Below are positions 22,768-34,900 of a DNA stretch of 64,000 nt, in pieces. Below the pieces are notes generated by a model. That model made no database searches and was not told the DNA's origin. It worked only from the letters and a program-made list of their open reading frames with translations. The translations under genes and the position numbers were made by a program. The number at the start of each line of letters is the position of its first letter. Position 1 is the stretch's first letter. Source of the stretch: Patiria miniata (lineage: Eukaryota > Echinodermata > Asteroidea > Valvatida > Asterinidae); NCBI RefSeq assembly GCF_015706575.1, contig NW_024037074.1:21069334-21133333 (forward strand), given 5' to 3'.

Positions 22768-23184
22768 TAATAGACCACGGCATTCGCCGTGGTCTATTGG
22801 TCTATTACATAGAGTAGTCCCTAATATAAGGAAACACAAAATTGCCAGTGACATTTAATCAGGCCGATAGGGCTCGTATAGGTATACGAGCCCTATCGTA
22901 CTTCGGCCGTTGGTCGATCGATCCTTTGCTCGATACAAAGTTCATGAAACAGATTCTCTCTAATTTCCACAGGCTGGAACTAAGGACTAGATGCTTTTGA
23001 GTGAAAATCACTCTAAGTTTAGATTTATTCGGTCTAATGGAAACTAGAGTGACAACTCGATCTGCGTCGGTGGAGGGCAAAACTGAATTTACATCGGCCG
23101 TACCATGATGCAACTTCCATCTTATGAATTGTTCGTTTCGGTACCCGATGCTACATCAGATTCTAACCAACCCGGCCAACCGAC

Positions 23185-23252
23185 CCATATGCGATTGGTA
23201 AGCGTCTGAACCAGACAGCGGGAGGTCGTGGGTTCGTGCCCCACCATATGTA
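23185..23252 (+). repeat. tRNA-like sequence (SINE head or tRNA pseudogene)
   Basis: An A-box-like TGCGATTGGTAAGCG is followed by GTCTGAACCAGAC (an anticodon-stem-like hairpin) and GTGGGTTCGTGCCCCAC (a T-arm with a B box). The acceptor stem is poor, so a functional tRNA is unlikely. Confidence 0.5.
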
Positions 23253-25077
23253 GCGCGATACGGGACGGAGAGAGCCCCCCCCCCCCCCTTCTTTGTATTG
23301 GTCATTGTGTTACCAGAATCTCAGGAATTCTTTTGAGATATCTAAGGAGATGTGTTAGGTAACAGTAGTCCAGATTTTCGTATGTATACTAGGGCAAAAT
23401 CTTATACTGAATTTACATCACCCGACTCAATATCCATCTTTTGAATTGATCTATTCGATTGAATGAATTTCACACTAAAACTTCTAGTTTCAGTCAGGGA
23501 GTGAATTTTCACTCGAAAAGAGTTATTTTGTACTCTGTTTCCGACTATGTTGGCAATAACGGAGTATATTATAGGAGTAATATGGGAGGCTGAATAACTT
23601 TGAAGCACTTTTGGTATGCAGTACGACCACAATAGGTGGACGTCAGTAAGTCTCCCCCCCCCCCCCCCCCCAAAAAGGCCTCTGGACACATTTCGATAGA
23701 CCGCAACACCTGCTCATAAGATTGTCATCAATAGAAATCATTGTAGCAGACGGGATATTTTCGCCCGCACAGCTAGCTCGTCATCGAGCAAGCATGAAAA
23801 TCCCATCGATAAAATACAATGACCACGATGGTATAGACGAAGCGACGTGCAAATAATACCCGTACACGTCCGGAAATTACATGAGGCTGCGGTCTGTAGA
23901 AGGGTAGCTCTTCTGCCATGGGTGAAGCTATCAATGAGCATCGAGTAGGCGTTCTTATTATTTGCGGTAATTTCTTAAGATTGGGGAGTTGGGTGGTCAA
24001 GATGCACATTAACTACATGTATAAAGTTTGAGAAAAATTAACAAGAAGACGTTTCAGAATTTCATTAAAAGAAACGAAAATGCAACATTCCCGATTAAAT
24101 TATTATGGAAAAAAGTACGCAAAAACAAAATTCCAGATTCCTCCGCGACCCTTCTATGGGCATTTTACACGGGGTTGCCATTTCTCTTGCTATAATGTTC
24201 GACACAATAATTCCAAAAGGTAATCACCCCCATGATATTACATTCACGTTGGAAGGCATTCCACAACCCTCGGAGTTTGGGTCGTGGAAGGTGTTCCTTC
24301 GCCAGGAATTGGTTTTCTGCATTTCTAATCAAAGAGAAGTGTTAGAAACAGCCAGCGGCGGCGACTGGGGGGCATCACTTGCTAAGTTTTTTTTTTGCAC
24401 ATCCGTGCTGAAAAGGTCGACACGTATTTTCAACCGGACACTTGGCCCCCGTAAGATCAAATGGGGGGGGGGGGGGATCTTTCAAATAGAGGGCGCTCTT
24501 CAAAACCGGCCATTATGCAGCAAACTACGCATTATCTGCCCATTTTTAGGGCACATTGTGACGCTTTTGGGGCTTGGTTTTTCATACTCGTCGTTCATGT
24601 CAAAACTTAACTATCTATACCATTTTGGGAAATGGTTACTTCAAACAAATTGTCAGAAACTTTTAGGGCATGTTTTTTTTTCATCTCGAGGGGGCACATC
24701 TTATGCTCGAGGGGGCACATTTATGTCCGCAAAAGGGGCACTTGGGTAAATCGGGGGGGGGGGGCGGTTCCGCCGCCCCTGGAAACAGCAGTCGGCATAT
24801 GCATAATCGAAAAAGAAATGTTCCTCCAATTTGGTTCATTGTGTGAGCCGACTTTTTTTCTGCCGAGTTCCGTATCCCAGGCTAGAATGGTGTCAATCAC
24901 CAGTGTGAAGCGTGTGAAGTTTTCATTCTTGCCTGGCTACGCTAGAAAATGGTATATTGATTGGACAGAGATTCGGGTAAAAGCTGTGATGACGTAAGGA
25001 CGGAGGCGGAGTCACTTGGAGCCGTCCTTTTTTTGGTGGGTATAGGCCTAATTGTACTGGAGAGGCTTATATTCGGA

Positions 25078-25397
25078 AACGTTCAATCTGCTCAGTTTCT
25101 GTAGTAGATAAGCAGATGTCCACTTTTGAACCACCGTGACAAAACGTTCAATCTGCTTTTCTGGTAGCAGAAAAGCAGATGTCCCTTTTCGAACCGTCAG
25201 TGAAGGGCAAGAAGTAAAACCTCCTTTTCTGGTAGCAGAAAATAAGAAAAGTAGACAAATGCATTTAAGCAAAACGTTCAATCTGCTTCTGGTAGCAGAA
25301 AAGCAGAAAAGTAGAAAAATGCATTTGAACAAAACGTTCAATCTGCTTTTCTGCTTATATTCTGTTAGCAGAAAAGCAGATGTCCCCTTTTGAACCT
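25078..25397 (+). repeat. Minisatellite, about five 60-65-bp units
   Basis: AACGTTCAATCTGCT recurs at 25078, 25143, 25273 and 25333, with a degenerate copy between the second and third. Each unit has CTTTTCTGGTAGCAGAAAAG, a small hairpin, and usually AGATGTCC. The array makes long frames on both strands. No gene is implied. Confidence 0.8.
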
Positions 25398-25689
25398 CCA
25401 TAGATGGGTCAAAACGAATTTTACTTCTAACCTTTCACGTCCGGTTTTTTGTAACATGGTCTTCTTGTTCGATCGCGTTTGTTTTCACATCGCGTACTTG
25501 CGTTAGAACGAAACTGATAACGACGCGAATATTTGCCTACCTGCATCCGACTAATTCCAGATTTAGTCGGGCTTGCTTGAATACAGTTCTTATTAACGGT
25601 CATTTTAGATTTGTTTGTAAATGAACACTAGTCTTCAAGTTTATTCAAAAACATTGTCTGTCACGTCCCAAAAACATTTTAGAGTTCAA

Positions 25690-26060
25690 GTTTCATTTTT
25701 TACCGAATGACCGCACAAAATTATTTCTTAAATTTTCATCTTAAGCTTTGTACGAGTGTTCCTATTTCCACTAGTCCACATGTAGATTTTTCAATTATTT
25801 TAGATTTTCCAATTTTTGGCACGATTTTTTTTTTCACGTCATGCGATTTTTCAGTTTCCATAAATTGCTAGTAAGTTTAAAAACTCCGACTTTTACACAC
25901 TAATTTTCCTATTCGAGGAATTCCGAAGCGCGCCACCAGGGGTCAACTTTCAGGCTGAATATACATGTATATTGATGAATAAATGAAGGGACGAACGCGC
26001 ACGATAGCGTATATAGCCAGGGAATCGGGAGTCGAGGCTGCTGAGCTGAGCTGAGATCTC
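25690..26060 (+). repeat. Dispersed repeat, copy 2
   Basis: Diverged direct copy of the repeat at 175-1000, matching in several ordered blocks up to GGAGTCGAGGCTG. It is followed by a short GCTGA run. Confidence 0.6.
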
Positions 26061-26854
26061 GCCCTGTAAATTGCGCCCTCTGTTGATAAATTATTTGTTA
26101 ACGTTCATGCGTAACAAGCACCAGATAGTAACGTCTTGGACCAAGACTAATAAAAAGCGGCTGCTGAGCCTTTTTTCGGGTGTTCATTTTTAGATGTTTT
26201 GTTATTGTTTCATATTGCTCAAAGCATGTTTATAACACACAACAAAATAAAGAAGCATATGCATTTTTATGTATGTTAACGTTCACTATTCACCTACTTT
26301 GTAACAATAATTCTTATTTTTGCAGAAATCATTAATATAAAACGGCTGGAAATCAGTTATGGTGATTAACCAATAATATGAGGGTTTCATAAAATCGTAA
26401 CCAATCAAAAACGTCGTTTCATTGTACTCCTAACTTGGCAGGTAAAATAAATCGAACGAATGCTGATTTGACGTTGTCAATGTCAGGTCGTGTTTGGTAC
26501 TCCTTCACTCCTTTGGCGTTGCTAATTCTGTTCACTATTTTCAAGACTTAATGGGTGAGCGTATTGTTTTTGTTTTGTTTTTAAAGATAATTGGGAATTT
26601 ACTTCAAAATAGGGGATGGGATAGCAAGGAGGAATTTTATAAAGGGGATAGCAACGGTAGGTAGAATTTAGGGAAATTCAACTAGAACTAGGGCTTAGCC
26701 TTAGGCCTACCTCCGTAAATTAAAGGCCACACTTTCACCATGTACAAAAACATGTCGAAATCGAATCGAACTTTGTCAAATTTTGATTTTCACATTTAGG
26801 CTTAGTTTGTAGGGTTTTTTGGCTTTAGAAGCATACTCACCCTCTTTATAATAT

Positions 26855-27241
26855 CGAAGTGGCTATCGTTACGGCACTCGTTGTTTAGCGCCCTCTACGA
26901 TATTTTTTTGATACGCACGCAGGTATATAATTATTGTTTCCACACGTTTTATCGAGCAGTGCGCCAGCTCAGCCGATAGAGGGTAGGATTTTGCACCGCG
27001 AGGTTGCGGGTTCGAATCTCAGTTTTGCACTCAAATTTTTTTCCTTTTCTAACCTGAGGCTTTGGAGGATTTTTTTTAAAAGGGAAATAAAGTCCGAATT
27101 TCATAAAGTTCAAATTCACTTTTTTCCTTCTAATTTTATATTTTCTTGTCATGTTTTTTTATAAAAGTTGCCAGGTTGCAGTCTACCGTAACGATAGAAA
27201 ATGGGAAATGCGTTACGGCTGCCGTAACAATAGCCACTGCG
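26855..27241 (+). mobile_element. Mutator-like non-autonomous element carrying a tRNA-like module, copy 1
   Basis: 387 bp flanked by a perfect 9-bp duplication TTATAATAT (26846-26854 and 27242-27250). The ends are CGAAGTGGCTATCGTTACGG and its near complement, ending CAATAGCCACTGCG. The right subterminal part repeats the palindrome CGTTACGGCTGCCGTAAC. The middle (26962-27030) is tRNA-like. A 9-bp duplication with TIRs is characteristic of Mutator/MULE elements. No transposase. The 104-codon and similar frames crossing it are not genes. Confidence 0.85.
26962..27030 (+). promoter_or_regulatory. tRNA-like module with A and B boxes
   Basis: CAGCTCAGCCGATAGAG matches a tRNA D-arm/A box, and GGTTGCGGGTTCGAATC matches a T-arm/B box, 33 bases apart. 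The acceptor pairing AGTGC/GCACT is partial and the T stem has a mismatch. It could be an internal RNA polymerase III promoter or a captured tRNA pseudogene. Confidence 0.6.
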
Positions 27242-27543
27242 TTATAATATAGGTTAATCAGAAAGTGCTGCCTTTTTCAGATGTCAAATTTTCGTGAAAT
27301 TTCATGTTGAAATTTTGATACGCAAACGGCAAAGGTGTGCAAACGAATCTGGAAATTTCACGAAAAATAGACATCTGAAAAAGGCAGCACTTTCTGATTA
27401 GCCTATAAAGAGGGTGAGTATGCTTCTAAAGCAAAAATAAACTACAAACTAGGCCTATAGGCCTATGCCTAAATGTGAAAATCAAAATTTGACAAAGTTC
27501 GACATGTTTTTGTACATGGTGGACGTGTGGCCTTTATTTACGG

Positions 27544-27920
27544 CGCAGTGGCTATCGTTACGGCAGCCGTAACGCATTTCCCATTTTCTATCGTTACGGT
27601 ACTGCAACTTTTATAAAAACATGAGAAGAAAATATAAAATTAGAAGGAAAAAAAGTGAATTTGAACGTTATGAAATTCCGACTTTATTTCCCTTTTAAAA
27701 AAAATCCTCCAAAGCCTCAGGTTAGAAAAGGAAAAAAATTTGAGTGCAAAACTGAGATGCGAACCCGCAACCTCGCGGTGCAAAATTCTACCCGCTATCG
27801 ACTGAGCTGTCGCACTGCTCGCTAAAACGTGGGGAAACAAATAATTATATACCTGCGTGCGTATCAAAAAAGTATCGTAGAGGGCGCTAAACAACGGCTG
27901 CCGTAACGATAGCCACTTCG
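27544..27920 (-). mobile_element. Mutator-like element carrying a tRNA-like module, copy 2 (inverted)
   Basis: 377 bp flanked by a perfect 9-bp duplication TATTTACGG (27535-27543 and 27921-27929). Same ends as copy 1 but in reverse orientation. The tRNA-like part is at about 27756-27825 on the minus strand, with a one-base change in the B box (GGTTCGCATC). The different duplication shows an independent insertion, not inversion of copy 1. Confidence 0.85.
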
Positions 27921-28076
27921 TATTTACGGAGGTAGTCCAGTAAATTGGCCACATTTATGGGGCTACGCTTCAACATATTCAATCGGCATGATCGGGTGGC
28001 GGCATAGAGCTATCGTGCGGTGCCCCAAATTCGCGCTGCCCATATTCACGCTGCCCAATATTCGCGCAACCAACTT

Positions 28077-29665
28077 TCTCGGTACTCCTAGTCGACCTAG
28101 AACTATGATGCTTGGCGGAGCAGGGCCTCATATCATAGACAGCTTACCCCGCAAAATTATTTGCTTCTACAAATCACGAACTAAGTATAGTCAGACTCCC
28201 TATTATCGCTGCATCCCTATTAATCGCGGCATGAGAAATTTCTCTTTTTGCGTTGCCAAAACTACTTCAAGTGGCGATTTTTATCCAGTTCACCAGTCAT
28301 TTAAGGACTTTTTGCCGAGTTGTATAAAAAGGACGATTAAAAAATGTTGTGTCTTTCGGGACTTTTAATGATTTTCAATAAATATTAACGTTTTCCAAAA
28401 CTTGCAAATTTTCCCTCACCGTGTCTGCTAAAAGGTACCGTCTATATTTTAACATAAATCTTTAATGGTGCTCTGTCCATTAAAGTTCCATTGTCTGGTT
28501 CCCATTCTTCAGCTGCAAATGTAAAATGAAGTCGAAGGACGATATTTGCACCGCGAAATCGTAAAAACTTTAACGGGATCAAAATAAGCACAAGGCGTTT
28601 TAACAAAAATAAAACGGCCCACCGTGTAAAGTGAGAGTTCTTGCGAGAGGGCGTAACACTGACAGCCCGTCTCTGAGTTTAGACTTGTTGACAAAATGGC
28701 GGCGCCCAGAAAACGAGCTCGCGTGTTATCTCCAGAGGAAAGCAATGATTCGGACAGCGAAAGGGATTACTTTTCTGATTCAGAATCATCTATGGATATT
28801 TCAGAACAGGATGGTGAGTCAGAAGACGAAAATGGGGATACCGATACAAATGATAATGATGGTGCTTACGTTAGTGTCAATAGTGACAATCAAGACGATA
28901 TTGATGCTAATGAACAGAGTTTGTATGAGGAGGGGTATCAGACGCGACACACGTATATTCTACAAAAAGTGCGGAATTCCCCTGTGTTCAGGAGAGTGTT
29001 TCAGGGTATATCACTAGGTGCGTGACTACTATTGACTTTTGAAGGTAACAAGAATATACCAGAGAGCAAGATACAACAAGTTTGGTGATTACAACTTATT
29101 TACTCTTTTTTTTACAGAATTTTGAATAATTAGAAAAAAAGCTCGAAGTCGGGCACTTTAGGGTTAAACTTTTGAAATGTCGCGGGCACTGAAAGAGTTA
29201 ATCAACTCGAACGTTACAGGGAAAATATTACTCCTAGAACTATGAGGCTCGCGGAGCGCTCTTTGAGCCTCATAGTTCTAGGAGTAGGAAAATATCAGAC
29301 TTTATTCAGGGGATGTTTTGGTCAAACATTAACTATGAATAAAAAAGTTGAGATCATCATAAAAACCACTTTCTGCATACCGCGATAATAGGGAGTCCAC
29401 CTCCGTTCGCACACTCCGAGCATGTCTATTTTCACAGGCATCGTACACGGAACAAACCACACAATTGTTGGATGTTTGTTGGGTGCACTTAACGTGAGTA
29501 TGTCAAGAGTTATAGTACGGAGTTTAGGAGCAAACTGTGCAGTGGTTCTGTGGGAAATTGCTTGGTTTGATGGACATTTTTGTACTTAGTTGGTGTTGAA
29601 GCAAACAATTTTGCGGGGTAAGCTGTCTATGAGGCTCCGCTCATAGTTCTAGCAGTACTTTCTCG
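28077..29665. mobile_element. Inverted-repeat element with nested pieces
   Basis: Left text with CCTAGAACTATGATGC and ACAGCTTACCCCGCAAAATT reappears inverted at 29600-29665 (AATTTTGCGGGGTAAGCTGT and CTCATAGTTCTAG). Inner blocks ACTCCCTATTATCGC and GCGATAATAGGGAGT (28195 and 29382 regions) are also inverted. A 58-bp hairpin with the same TCATAGTTCTAGGAGTA words sits at 29229-29286. The acidic ORF and a TTAA-type terminus lie inside. Confidence 0.55.
28696..29017 (+). CDS. Acidic N-terminal exon, probably of a piggyBac-like transposase, partial
   Basis: Begins MAAPRKRARVLSPEES, followed by a Ser/Asp/Glu-rich stretch to about residue 75, then YEEGYQTRHTYILQKVRNSP and VFRRVFQGISL. A basic start with a long acidic region is usual at the N-terminus of piggyBac-derived transposases. 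The downstream sequence GGGCACTGAAAGAG ending at TTAA (29198-29201) resembles a piggyBac terminus. After 29017 there is a good donor (gtgcgt); splicing to the acceptor at 29117 would add only two residues before a stop. No DDD catalytic domain follows, so it is a truncated remnant or a short domesticated gene. The composition differs from surrounding DNA and the frame is intact, so the exon looks real, but the family is inferred. Confidence 0.5.
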
Positions 29666-31909
29666 GCTCGTATCTTTTTTTACACAACCATGACAACACG
29701 GACCGACGTCAAATCACCGTCGATGATCCATCGTCACTACTTCTTAGAATTAGAAGGCTTCTCTCCGTCAGCTGATGGAGAGAAACCTTCTAATTCTAGA
29801 AGTACATCGTCACATCGCCTTTCTTCTTAATGTAGTTATGCGAGAATCAAACGCTTTTCTGAGAAGTACATTGAAAGAAATAAAAGAGAGAGTAAATTAT
29901 TGCCGTAATGACTAGATACCAAAACGTTAGTCCGAGTAACTTGGACCCAACTTAATCGCCATTTAAACATTCGGACATGGTCTGGCGGTAGTAGGGTCCA
30001 AGCTAATCCGTATATATGCCGAGCAACACAATTTTGTCCTTGACCCAAAAACCCAACATTGCCCAACAAAAACATCAGATTTCACCCTCAAAACGGCCTC
30101 CAAATTACTAGATACGCCACCTGAGGTACAAGTAGACATCGATAATTAAGATGGTTGTACTGAAGTTTACTTACGATCCGGATGAAAAGTGAAATTTCCC
30201 GTTCAATTCCGAGAGCTCCCCTCGCGATTATGAACACGTTAAATTTCCGACTCGTGTTAATGTTTGAACGATGCGATGTGGTCTTCATGCCCAGCGTACA
30301 TTCGATGGTCCCTGTATCCCGAGTGCGATTCCATTACTGAGCGCGCGCGATGCATCGATTATGATAATGAGTAGACTGGATCACGTTTGTAAACACAAGT
30401 ACATTTCGAACGATATCAGGGAGTCGGGAACTAGGGCAGCTTTTGTGGGTGGAAACCAGTTCAAGCTAGTTCCCGACTCCCTTTTATTGTTCGAAATGCA
30501 CTTGTGTTTACAAACGTGACCAGGGAGTTATCATTGGGTCTATTTACACAATTCCACCGTTTTTAAGGCCAAACGGTCTCCGTTTTCAAAAGAAATTGTG
30601 GGGGGGGGGGGGGGGGGGAGCACTTTCTATGCTAATGACTCATGTAGAAATTCTCCAGCACTTGAATTAGTTCAGTGCACCCATGTACGTACATACGAAC
30701 AAGGGGGTGGGCGAAGTGGTAAATTGGCAAAGTGGTAAATGGGTAAACTGGTAATAGCCGCCAGGAAGGCCCGTGGCGTTGTATACAATGCCACGTTCAC
30801 GGCCACGGGTCTACATGTACGCCTACATGTGGATTCCTGATGAGCACGTCAGCTAGCTGGATGTTACTCAAGCTACGTATGCGAACGTGCAAGGCGTGAA
30901 TCGCACGGCACCAACAGTAAACCGCATAGGAAAATTGTGATTTCTACCACAAGAAACTGTTCAAAATTACAGAAAAGGTGTCATCTGTATCTTGCCATTA
31001 GGTTGAAAAGGTCATTTTTTGAGTATTAAAAAACACTCTTGACATGGTCCGAGTAACTAAGTCTGTACCCAACTTACCGCCTTTTTAAAGGGAATATTTG
31101 GTTTCGCTGCAATTTTCTGAAATAAATGGATTTGGAGGATTAGTGTGCTATAGAAAATATTGATAAACTAGCTTGTTTCATGTTTTGGGTTCTAATCTAA
31201 GAAACCCCAACAATGTTCTTGTAGTCTGGTACCCTGACCCCACTTAAGATGACGTTGCATTTTATAGACTTTGGGGATTGTAAGGTAAGAAAATCAGTCT
31301 AGCAGGCTTGAACCCCTTCAAAGATGTGTAATCAATTGCAAAGAAAATGCTTAATGACTAAATATGAAAAACTAGAAGCAGTTTTTGAAAAAAGCCAGTT
31401 TTCTCCAACGATGGTCGGCGGACCAGTGTCAAACTGTAAAGATTGCCAAAACAATCGTCAAGATGGTGGCCATCCGAAACAAATAGGAAGAGACAAACAA
31501 ATAATCACTGTGCATCACTTCGCACAACTTTCATAGTTTCTAAGTCTAGTTCTTTCATAATCAATTTAATCATTGAAGTACAGAACTTCATAATTTGAAA
31601 AACATTCATTTTGGACTAAGAAACTTTTCCAGTTTTGTTGTTCAATGTACATTTCATGACTCTGTTTACATGTAGACTTAGTACACAACCACTAAAGTGG
31701 CATTGGGAAACTACATCCTTTCTGAGTATAAAATGAAGATATCATGTCAAAGTGTAGCCTTGCATGAAACATGGTAAATTTCAGATTTGCTTATCGCTCT
31801 CACCCCAATAGATTTGTATACTTATGATCCCTGAAGTGTTTATTCTCAGTGTTTTTCAGACCATGTATGTATAATGAATATCTTTAAATACCACCCTTTT
31901 CCCACACAG
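29018..31909. other. Region upstream of POC5; hairpins, no gene seen
   Basis: Contains hairpins at 29229-29286, 29739-29803 and 30376-30523, and a G run at about 30600-30619. The POC5 promoter and its 5' noncoding exon must lie here or further left but could not be pinpointed. Confidence 0.45.
30376..30523. repeat. Hairpin palindrome, 148 bp
   Basis: CACGTTTGTAAACACAAGT followed by a GGGAGTCGGGAACTA block is matched in reverse complement by TAGTTCCCGACTCCC and CACTTGTGTTTACAAACGTG, with a loop of about 30 bp. Confidence 0.8.
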
Positions 31910-31918
31910 TGTTGTATA

Positions 31919-31999
31919 ATGTCTTCAACTGAAGATGACAGTAGTGTGCCCATTCTGCCATCTGACTCACCAGGGAGTTCTGTCTCAACAACGTTGCAG
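31919..31999 (+). CDS. POC5: POC5 exon 1 (first coding)
   Basis: 27 codons, MSSTEDDSS to STTLQ, then gtgagt. The exon itself starts at 31910 after cccacacag, so nine untranslated bases precede the ATG. Confidence 0.9.
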
Positions 32000-34900
32000 G
32001 TGAGTAAGTGGGTATGTCCATAAATAAGGGGTCCAAAAGTGTGACATTTTTGGTGTTACACCGGACTTGTTAATTTGCCATTCAAGTGTCAATAAAAATG
32101 ACTTCACACTATTTTTCATTTGTTTACCAGGTAGTTTGCTTTACATAATCACTCTTAGAATCAGAGACATGTGTCCTGAATTACAAAATCTTACACAAGT
32201 CAGATGTAACTCGGACACCAAAATTGGACCCTAAATTTATGGAATCACCCAAGTACTACTATACACACACACTGACTGGCAATTGAGGTCACTTGTGCAG
32301 TTTAGAAGACACCTCTTGCTGGTTCTTTATTCTAGTTGGCTGAAACACGGTCACGTGGGGTTCACTAATGTAGGCTAGAGCATGAAATTTGCATCAGCGT
32401 AAACAAGACGCGCGTCAAGACGTGCATGTGATTTCTGGCATAAAGTGCCTGATCGGGCAGTACTCAACAACAAAAAACAAGTCTCAAAAACTCAACTCTA
32501 AAACTGAATCTAGGGAAACTAAGATTGTTCCTGTAGGCCTAATTGTTGAATTGCCTGTAGTTGAATAGCTTATGACTTAATTGTTGAATTAAAACAGTCC
32601 ATTAAAACCCTGAAAAGTTTCTATTATGATATTGGATATTATTTTGGATAGAGGTGTGTTATTCAACATATGAACTTGCCTGATTTGGTCACTAGTGCAC
32701 ATCTATGCCCCCCTCGGGCCTGTGAGTGACCAGAACAGGGTCCTGTTTCCCGAGGCCAAAAGGACCCTCTTCTGGTCACTCACAGGCCATGCACTAGTGA
32801 CCTCATTGCCAGTCTGTGTGTGTATACTACGAACATTGAGGGACTCTGGTTAGCCAATGTACATGTAGGACCCTCTTGTAGTCGGTCACAGGCCAAAGGT
32901 GGGCATTGACATATGCACTAGTGCCAACATGGACTCAGTATACAAGTACCCCCTCAATGGTTACAAAAGGAGAGTTGGGGAGACAACTGGGAGGATCACT
33001 TGAATGCATTGCTGACGACACCTGATGCTCAATCAAATCAATTGTATGTACTTCACATCATAGTCCCCGCTGGAGCTTTAGAAAGTGGTAAAAAGTGCCA
33101 TGTACTATTCCTGCACAGAGTCAGTAATGCCAGTCATTGTTCAATAACACACCACACAATCCAAGAATCTGCCATGTTCATGTTATGATGAGCCTTAATA
33201 ACCTCCGCAGGGTGTTGTTACAAGTCGAAAATGGAGTACACATGTCTACACTGTACCTGAGAAATAGCGTGCACGCAATGCAGGCATGATAGTTTTCCTA
33301 TTTTATAGGAGTTCCCATTTTTTTTCTGCTTTCATTTCCTATTATTTCCTCATTTTCAACATTCTGTACTGTAGACATCACATTTTGGGGATAACCTTGA
33401 TTACTTTTTCATGGTGTGGATACGCTAAAGGTTGCATGCATGGAAATTCCTAATGTTACTTTACCGATTTGAACAACTTTTTTCTGTGGGGTTAAGCATG
33501 CTTTTGCTGTGCTTACTGCTTATGGTTTCAAATTATGGCAGCTCAGCACCGTGAAATTGGGCACAGGTCTTCTTGAATTGACATGGAGTGATCCAAATTC
33601 TACCTAACTACTGAACGAACTCGTTGAAATTATGAAATGTACATGTGTGTTTTTCAGTTTTATGGAATACTACATGTACATGTCTGTGTACAAATTTTGT
33701 TTTCTTGTCAGGATGAGTACCAGGAGTTGCTGAAATATGCAGTGGTAGCACCAAATTATGACCCCACTAACTTGCCACAGTCTCTGGCTCAAGCTGTCCA
33801 TGCCTTCTCCAACAGACCTAGGAGGGATGAGCTCATATTTGAAGACTCCTCAGGTTTGTAATAAAAATATAGGTGTAGGCAAGAATGGTAAATGAAGGAA
33901 ACAATGTTATATAAAGAAAACAACGTTTGGGAAGACTGAATAGATTACACAGTGAAACGAGTGCATTTTCTGTCAAAAACAATATTTCACAATTTACCTT
34001 TGGCAAGAAATCATGCAAATGAATATTTCTGCATAATTATACTGTTTGAGCACATATGTGATGCGATCAAGCTAAATGAGTTGTTTGTCAACCCTGGTCA
34101 AAACAATTTATTACAGATTTGAAAAGAGCACAATCTCAGTATTATTGCTGTAAGCACCGTTGATATATCGATTTTATCGATATTAGTTTGATATCGATAT
34201 CGCCGATGTTAGTTATTTGGTAATATCGAAATATCGAAAAAATCGGATTTGGGAGAAATATCGAAAATATCGATATTGAAAAAATATCAAAAATATCGCT
34301 ACTGAGAACAAACTTTATTAAAAAATACGAAAGTGCATCGGTCACATTACCCTAATTTTCGATAAGCCACGGCTTACGTTGGTTCTCACGCTGAGTGAAA
34401 AATGTCCCAGTAGCTTATATTCCGGGCGGCGTATACGGCGACATTTGAAGAATAAATTCAGTCACTTATCTCAAATTGTGAAGTTGTTATACACATGTAT
34501 TTTTCTGTTTTCTCATGTCAGTAATTTTTGGCTGTTGAAACTAAAAGCGGGTCAAGAAAAATACAGAGACTGGCATGGGAATTGCTTGGCCTAGATAATT
34601 TTCGGTGTTTGTCTTAAGCCCTGTCCGCACTGGACTTTTTTTGGTCAAACTAACCGAGACTATGGGTACTTTTCCCATTTTAAGTCCAGTGCGGACAGCC
34701 TGGGACGTTTTCCTCTCAGTTACTTTTCCTGAGTCCAGCGGTTACTTTTACTGGCCAACTGCTGCCCAGGAAAACTGACCGGGTGCCCAGGAAAACTGAC
34801 CAGGTCACTTTTCCCGAGATGATAAGTCCAGTGCGGACAGTGCGAGTCGGTAAAAGCAGCTCAGGAAAGCGTTCATCCGGCCCTAGCGCCCTGTTATGCA

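Larger units (their letters stand above)
20188..26700. other. Upstream/intergenic DNA between HDC and POC5, repeats only
   Basis: No gene was recognised. It holds a TACTCG/GAGTAC-rich patch (21090-21175), GGGTTGGGTT arrays (21490-21690), GCTGG arrays (21800-21990), a Harbinger-like MITE, a tRNA-like sequence, homopolymer G/C runs (23655, 24465), a roughly 62-bp minisatellite and a dispersed repeat. The longest open frame (24105-24749) runs through a G-rich repeat with GGGGGCACA words and looks non-coding. Confidence 0.5.
26700..27964. mobile_element. Foldback element family F, copy C, host of two later insertions
   Basis: The outer arms (CTCCGTAAAT(T)AAAGGCCACA and its complement) and the loop (CAGATGTC... 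GAAATTTCACGAAAAATAGA) match copies A and B. It is enlarged by two Mutator-like insertions, one in each arm (26855-27241 and 27544-27920), each flanked by a perfect 9-bp duplication. Removing these and one duplication copy each would leave an element of about 480 bp. Confidence 0.85.

Noticed and set aside
24105..24749. 214-codon plus-strand frame
   Set aside because: Runs through poly-G and GGGGGCACA repeats; no domain, and the composition resembles translated repeat DNA.
25078..25397. Possible CRISPR-like array
   Set aside because: Units are contiguous tandem repeats without unique spacers, and the genome is eukaryotic.
26962..27030. Functional tRNA gene
   Set aside because: A and B boxes are good but acceptor and T stems pair poorly, and the sequence lies inside a transposable element present in two copies.
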